Source: Xiphophorus maculatus (taxonomy: Eukaryota; Chordata; Actinopteri; Cyprinodontiformes; Poeciliidae). Taken from it: 64,000 bases of DNA. The notes beneath the pieces were generated by a model. The model saw only the letters and a list, made by a program, of their open reading frames with translations. It searched no databases and was not told the DNA's origin. The DNA is taken from positions 6,840,802-6,904,801 of the forward strand of contig NC_036445.1 of the NCBI RefSeq assembly GCF_002775205.1. The letters are read 5' to 3'. The position numbers and the translations under genes were made by a program. Each line of letters opens with the position of its first letter. The stretch's first letter is position 1. Shown piece after piece: positions 61,991 to 64,000 of this stretch.

Positions 61991-62512
61991 CAACATGAAA
62001 TGGACTCACAGAGGGCTCACTATCTAAACCATCCAAAGCCCTTTTTCCATTACCTCCTTCCTTCCACCGTTTATCCATAAACTATTTTCTGGGCTGTCAA
62101 GGATGCTGGATGACTTTGCGGTGAATCAAAGCTGATAACTAACGGGCAAAAAGCCCCCAGGCCATTAAACTAGAAAGGAGTGAGATGTCTTAGGAAATTA
62201 CAGGCCCTCGCTGAACCTACTCCTGGCTGTCAGCGTCAGCTGCTCTGCTACATCTTCATGTTGTGCAGAACAGAGGCAGCCTGTGGCTGTTTTTGTGTTG
62301 TAAATGCAACTGTTGATAGCTTAATTTGTTACAGACGAAAGAACATAAAAACCCCAGTAAAAATTTAAAATAAAATAAAAACACTTGAAGCAAACTTTCT
62401 ATCCAGAAGATATTTCACCCATTAAGATAAAACATTTTTATTCCAGTTTCTGGGAAAGGGTTGCACAGTGATACGGTAAATTAAATCGTTCAATCAAAAA
62501 TGATGAGGCATA

Positions 62513-62598
62513 ACCAATGGACTGGTAACCTGTCCAGGATGTACTCTGCCTCTCAACCAATGACTACTGGAGATTGGCAACAATGGATGGATAAATGA
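62513..62598 (+). mobile_element. 3' fragment of the same SINE family
   Basis: The blocks gactggtaacctgtccagga, tgtactctgcctctcaacca and ctggagattggcaaca, ending atggatggataaatg, correspond to the tail of the intact copy at 63270-63651 (gactggcgacctgtccaggg ... ctggagataggcacc ... atggatgg). It is a 5'-truncated, diverged copy. Confidence 0.
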
Positions 62599-63269
62599 AG
62601 GTGCAGATTTAGCTTGAAGCTCATCTTCATCATCATTGAAGTCTCTTGATTAGGAAGGAGAAGATTAGGAGTTTGGGGTTTCTGTGACAGTTGACAAAAG
62701 ACTTGACAAATTCAACAATGTTCAAAAGAAAACTTGTGGTATAAACAGTGTAGGGGTTGAGGAAAAACATAAATATAGTGGATATGTTAACTTAGGTTTA
62801 TGAGCAGCGCCACACCTCAGTCATGCCTCTAATTACCCAGCAGTCTACTTCTACCCAGTTCATCTACTTATCACTCCATCATCTTCCTTCAACTCCACCA
62901 CCATTTACCCTCAACTGGACATCCTCTCATCTCATAACCTCCTCCTCGTCATTTTCATTCACTTCTCTTTGGTCCAGGATAGAGCACGATGTACCAAGTT
63001 GGTTGGGAAAAGTCAATTTCCTAAACACTGCACTACCACACTTGGTTTCCTCTTCTGAGTATGAAGAACAAGGTTATAAATAGGGATAAAGAGGATGAAT
63101 GCCAAGCGTGGATCTACTTGTTACATCTATGTAGAGAAAACAATGAGAAAAAAGTGAGAGAAAGATGAGTGGGGAATAATGATTATGTAACCAGATGAGG
63201 CCTCAGAGGAATAACGGATGAAAAGAAGGAGAAATGTAAGAAAGGTTTGAAAAAGTGAGTTCTGAATGT

Positions 63270-63651
63270 GCTGCACAGTGGCGCAGTTGGTAGCACTGTT
63301 GCCTTGCAGCAAGAAGGTCCTGGGTTCGATTCCCGGCCCGGGTCTTTCTGCATGGAGTTTGCATGTTCTCCCTGTGCATGCGTGGGTTCTCTCCGGGTAC
63401 TCCGGCTTCCTCCCACAGTCCAAAAACATGACTGTTAGGTTAATTGGTCTATCTAAATTCTCCCTAGAGATGAGTGTGTGTGTGAATGGTTGTTTGTCCT
63501 GTATGTCTTTGTGTTGCCCTGCGACAGACTGGCGACCTGTCCAGGGTGTACCCCGCCTCCCGCCCGGAACGTAGCTGGAGATAGGCACCAGCAACCCTCC
63601 CGACCCCATTAGGGACAAAGGGTGACCAGAAAATGGATGGATGGATGGATG
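63270..63651 (+). mobile_element. tRNA-derived SINE with 13-bp target duplication
   Basis: A full copy with polymerase III A box TGGCGCAGTTGG (63279-63290) and B box GGTTCGATTCC (63323-63333), a long body, a LINE-like tail (gcgacagactggcgacctgt) and a terminal (ATGG)n run. It is flanked by perfect 13-bp duplications gagttctgaatgt (63257-63269 and 63652-63664). The intact promoter and perfect duplication indicate a recent insertion. This SINE class is abundant in fish genomes. Short open frames across it are not genes. Confidence 0.
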
Positions 63652-64000
63652 GAGTTCTGAATGTAGATGAAGATGAAGTTTTAAGAAATTGAGTAGGGAG
63701 GAGGAAAGGATAAACGGAGCCGGGTTATGAGCTGAGGTAAACTCGTCAGGTGAATCAAGTTGCAGGTATGGCTTGGCTTTGATCCCAAAACCTTAGATAA
63801 CGCTTTGTCATTAAAATATTACCTTTGTGTCAACTTTCTTATTCTTTGTTGTTTTCTGGTCCTTTGTAATGGAGCAAAATTCACATTAACTGTAGTTAAT
63901 GGTTCCAAAATGTAATTACCATCTACATTAATTGAGTATGGTGAACATGAACGCCTGCTACAAGAATTAATGTTGTGTGGAGAAGCCGCTGAGCTCCACT

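Larger units (their letters stand above)
59762..64000. other. Upstream intron or intergenic DNA, repeat-rich
   Basis: No exon could be supported. It may be a first intron of the acidic gene. Contents: a perfect 9-bp inverted repeat GGGCTGGAT/ATCCAGCCC (60950-60972), a decayed minus-strand Tc1-like copy (61030-61990), a SINE 3' fragment (62513-62598) and a nearly intact SINE (63270-63651). Short frames in this stretch are repeat-derived or low complexity. Confidence 0.

Noticed and set aside
62823..63083. Ser/Thr/Pro-rich 86-codon ORF
   Set aside because: It is C/T-rich low-complexity sequence without splice sites or homology, close to SINE insertions.
63279..63350. A tRNA gene
   Set aside because: A and B boxes are present, but no cloverleaf or anticodon arm fits and the sequence continues into a SINE body and tail.
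63127..63618. 163-codon minus-strand ORF and overlapping frames
   Set aside because: They lie over the SINE at 63270-63651, whose A/B boxes and target duplication explain the sequence.

Overview
This is vertebrate nuclear DNA, almost certainly from a ray-finned (probably percomorph-type) fish. The evidence is GT-AG spliced genes in AT-rich sequence, vertebrate gene families, and fish-type repeats: a tRNA-headed SINE with an (ATGG)n tail, Tc1-like copies and MITEs, and hAT elements with 8-bp target duplications. Nothing points to prokaryotic or viral content.

Layout. (1) Positions 1-8757, minus strand: a very short Notch-like receptor gene with signal peptide, two LNR repeats, heterodimerisation domain, TM helix, RAM-like linker and a shortened ankyrin block. 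It has no EGF repeats, and its 3' end lies beyond the window. (2) About 12000-21907, plus strand: tap1, the MHC class I peptide-transporter half-ABC subunit, with 12 coding exons and a kB plus ISRE promoter. (3) 25604-36954, plus strand: brd2, a BET bromodomain protein with 12 coding exons and a CpG-containing CCAAT/CRE/E-box promoter. (4) 44300-48044, plus strand: a vmo1-like secreted beta-prism protein. (5) 55836-59761, minus strand: the last two exons of an unrecognised, very acidic Lys/Glu-rich protein. The spaces between genes hold decayed transposons, a 600-bp diverged minisatellite, hairpins and otherwise featureless AT-rich DNA.

Context. A Notch-family gene next to a TAP gene next to BRD2 matches the order of relatives in the mammalian MHC (NOTCH4, TAP1/TAP2, BRD2). 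The window therefore looks like a fish MHC or MHC-paralogous segment. The Notch-like gene and tap1 are head to head about 3.2 kb apart; tap1 and brd2 are in tandem. The genes share ancestry and linkage, not an operon. Only tap1 (antigen processing) carries an obvious immune-inducible promoter.

All coding models were spliced by hand by following reading frame across canonical GT/AG sites. Each junction listed keeps frame, but no transcript or database evidence was available.
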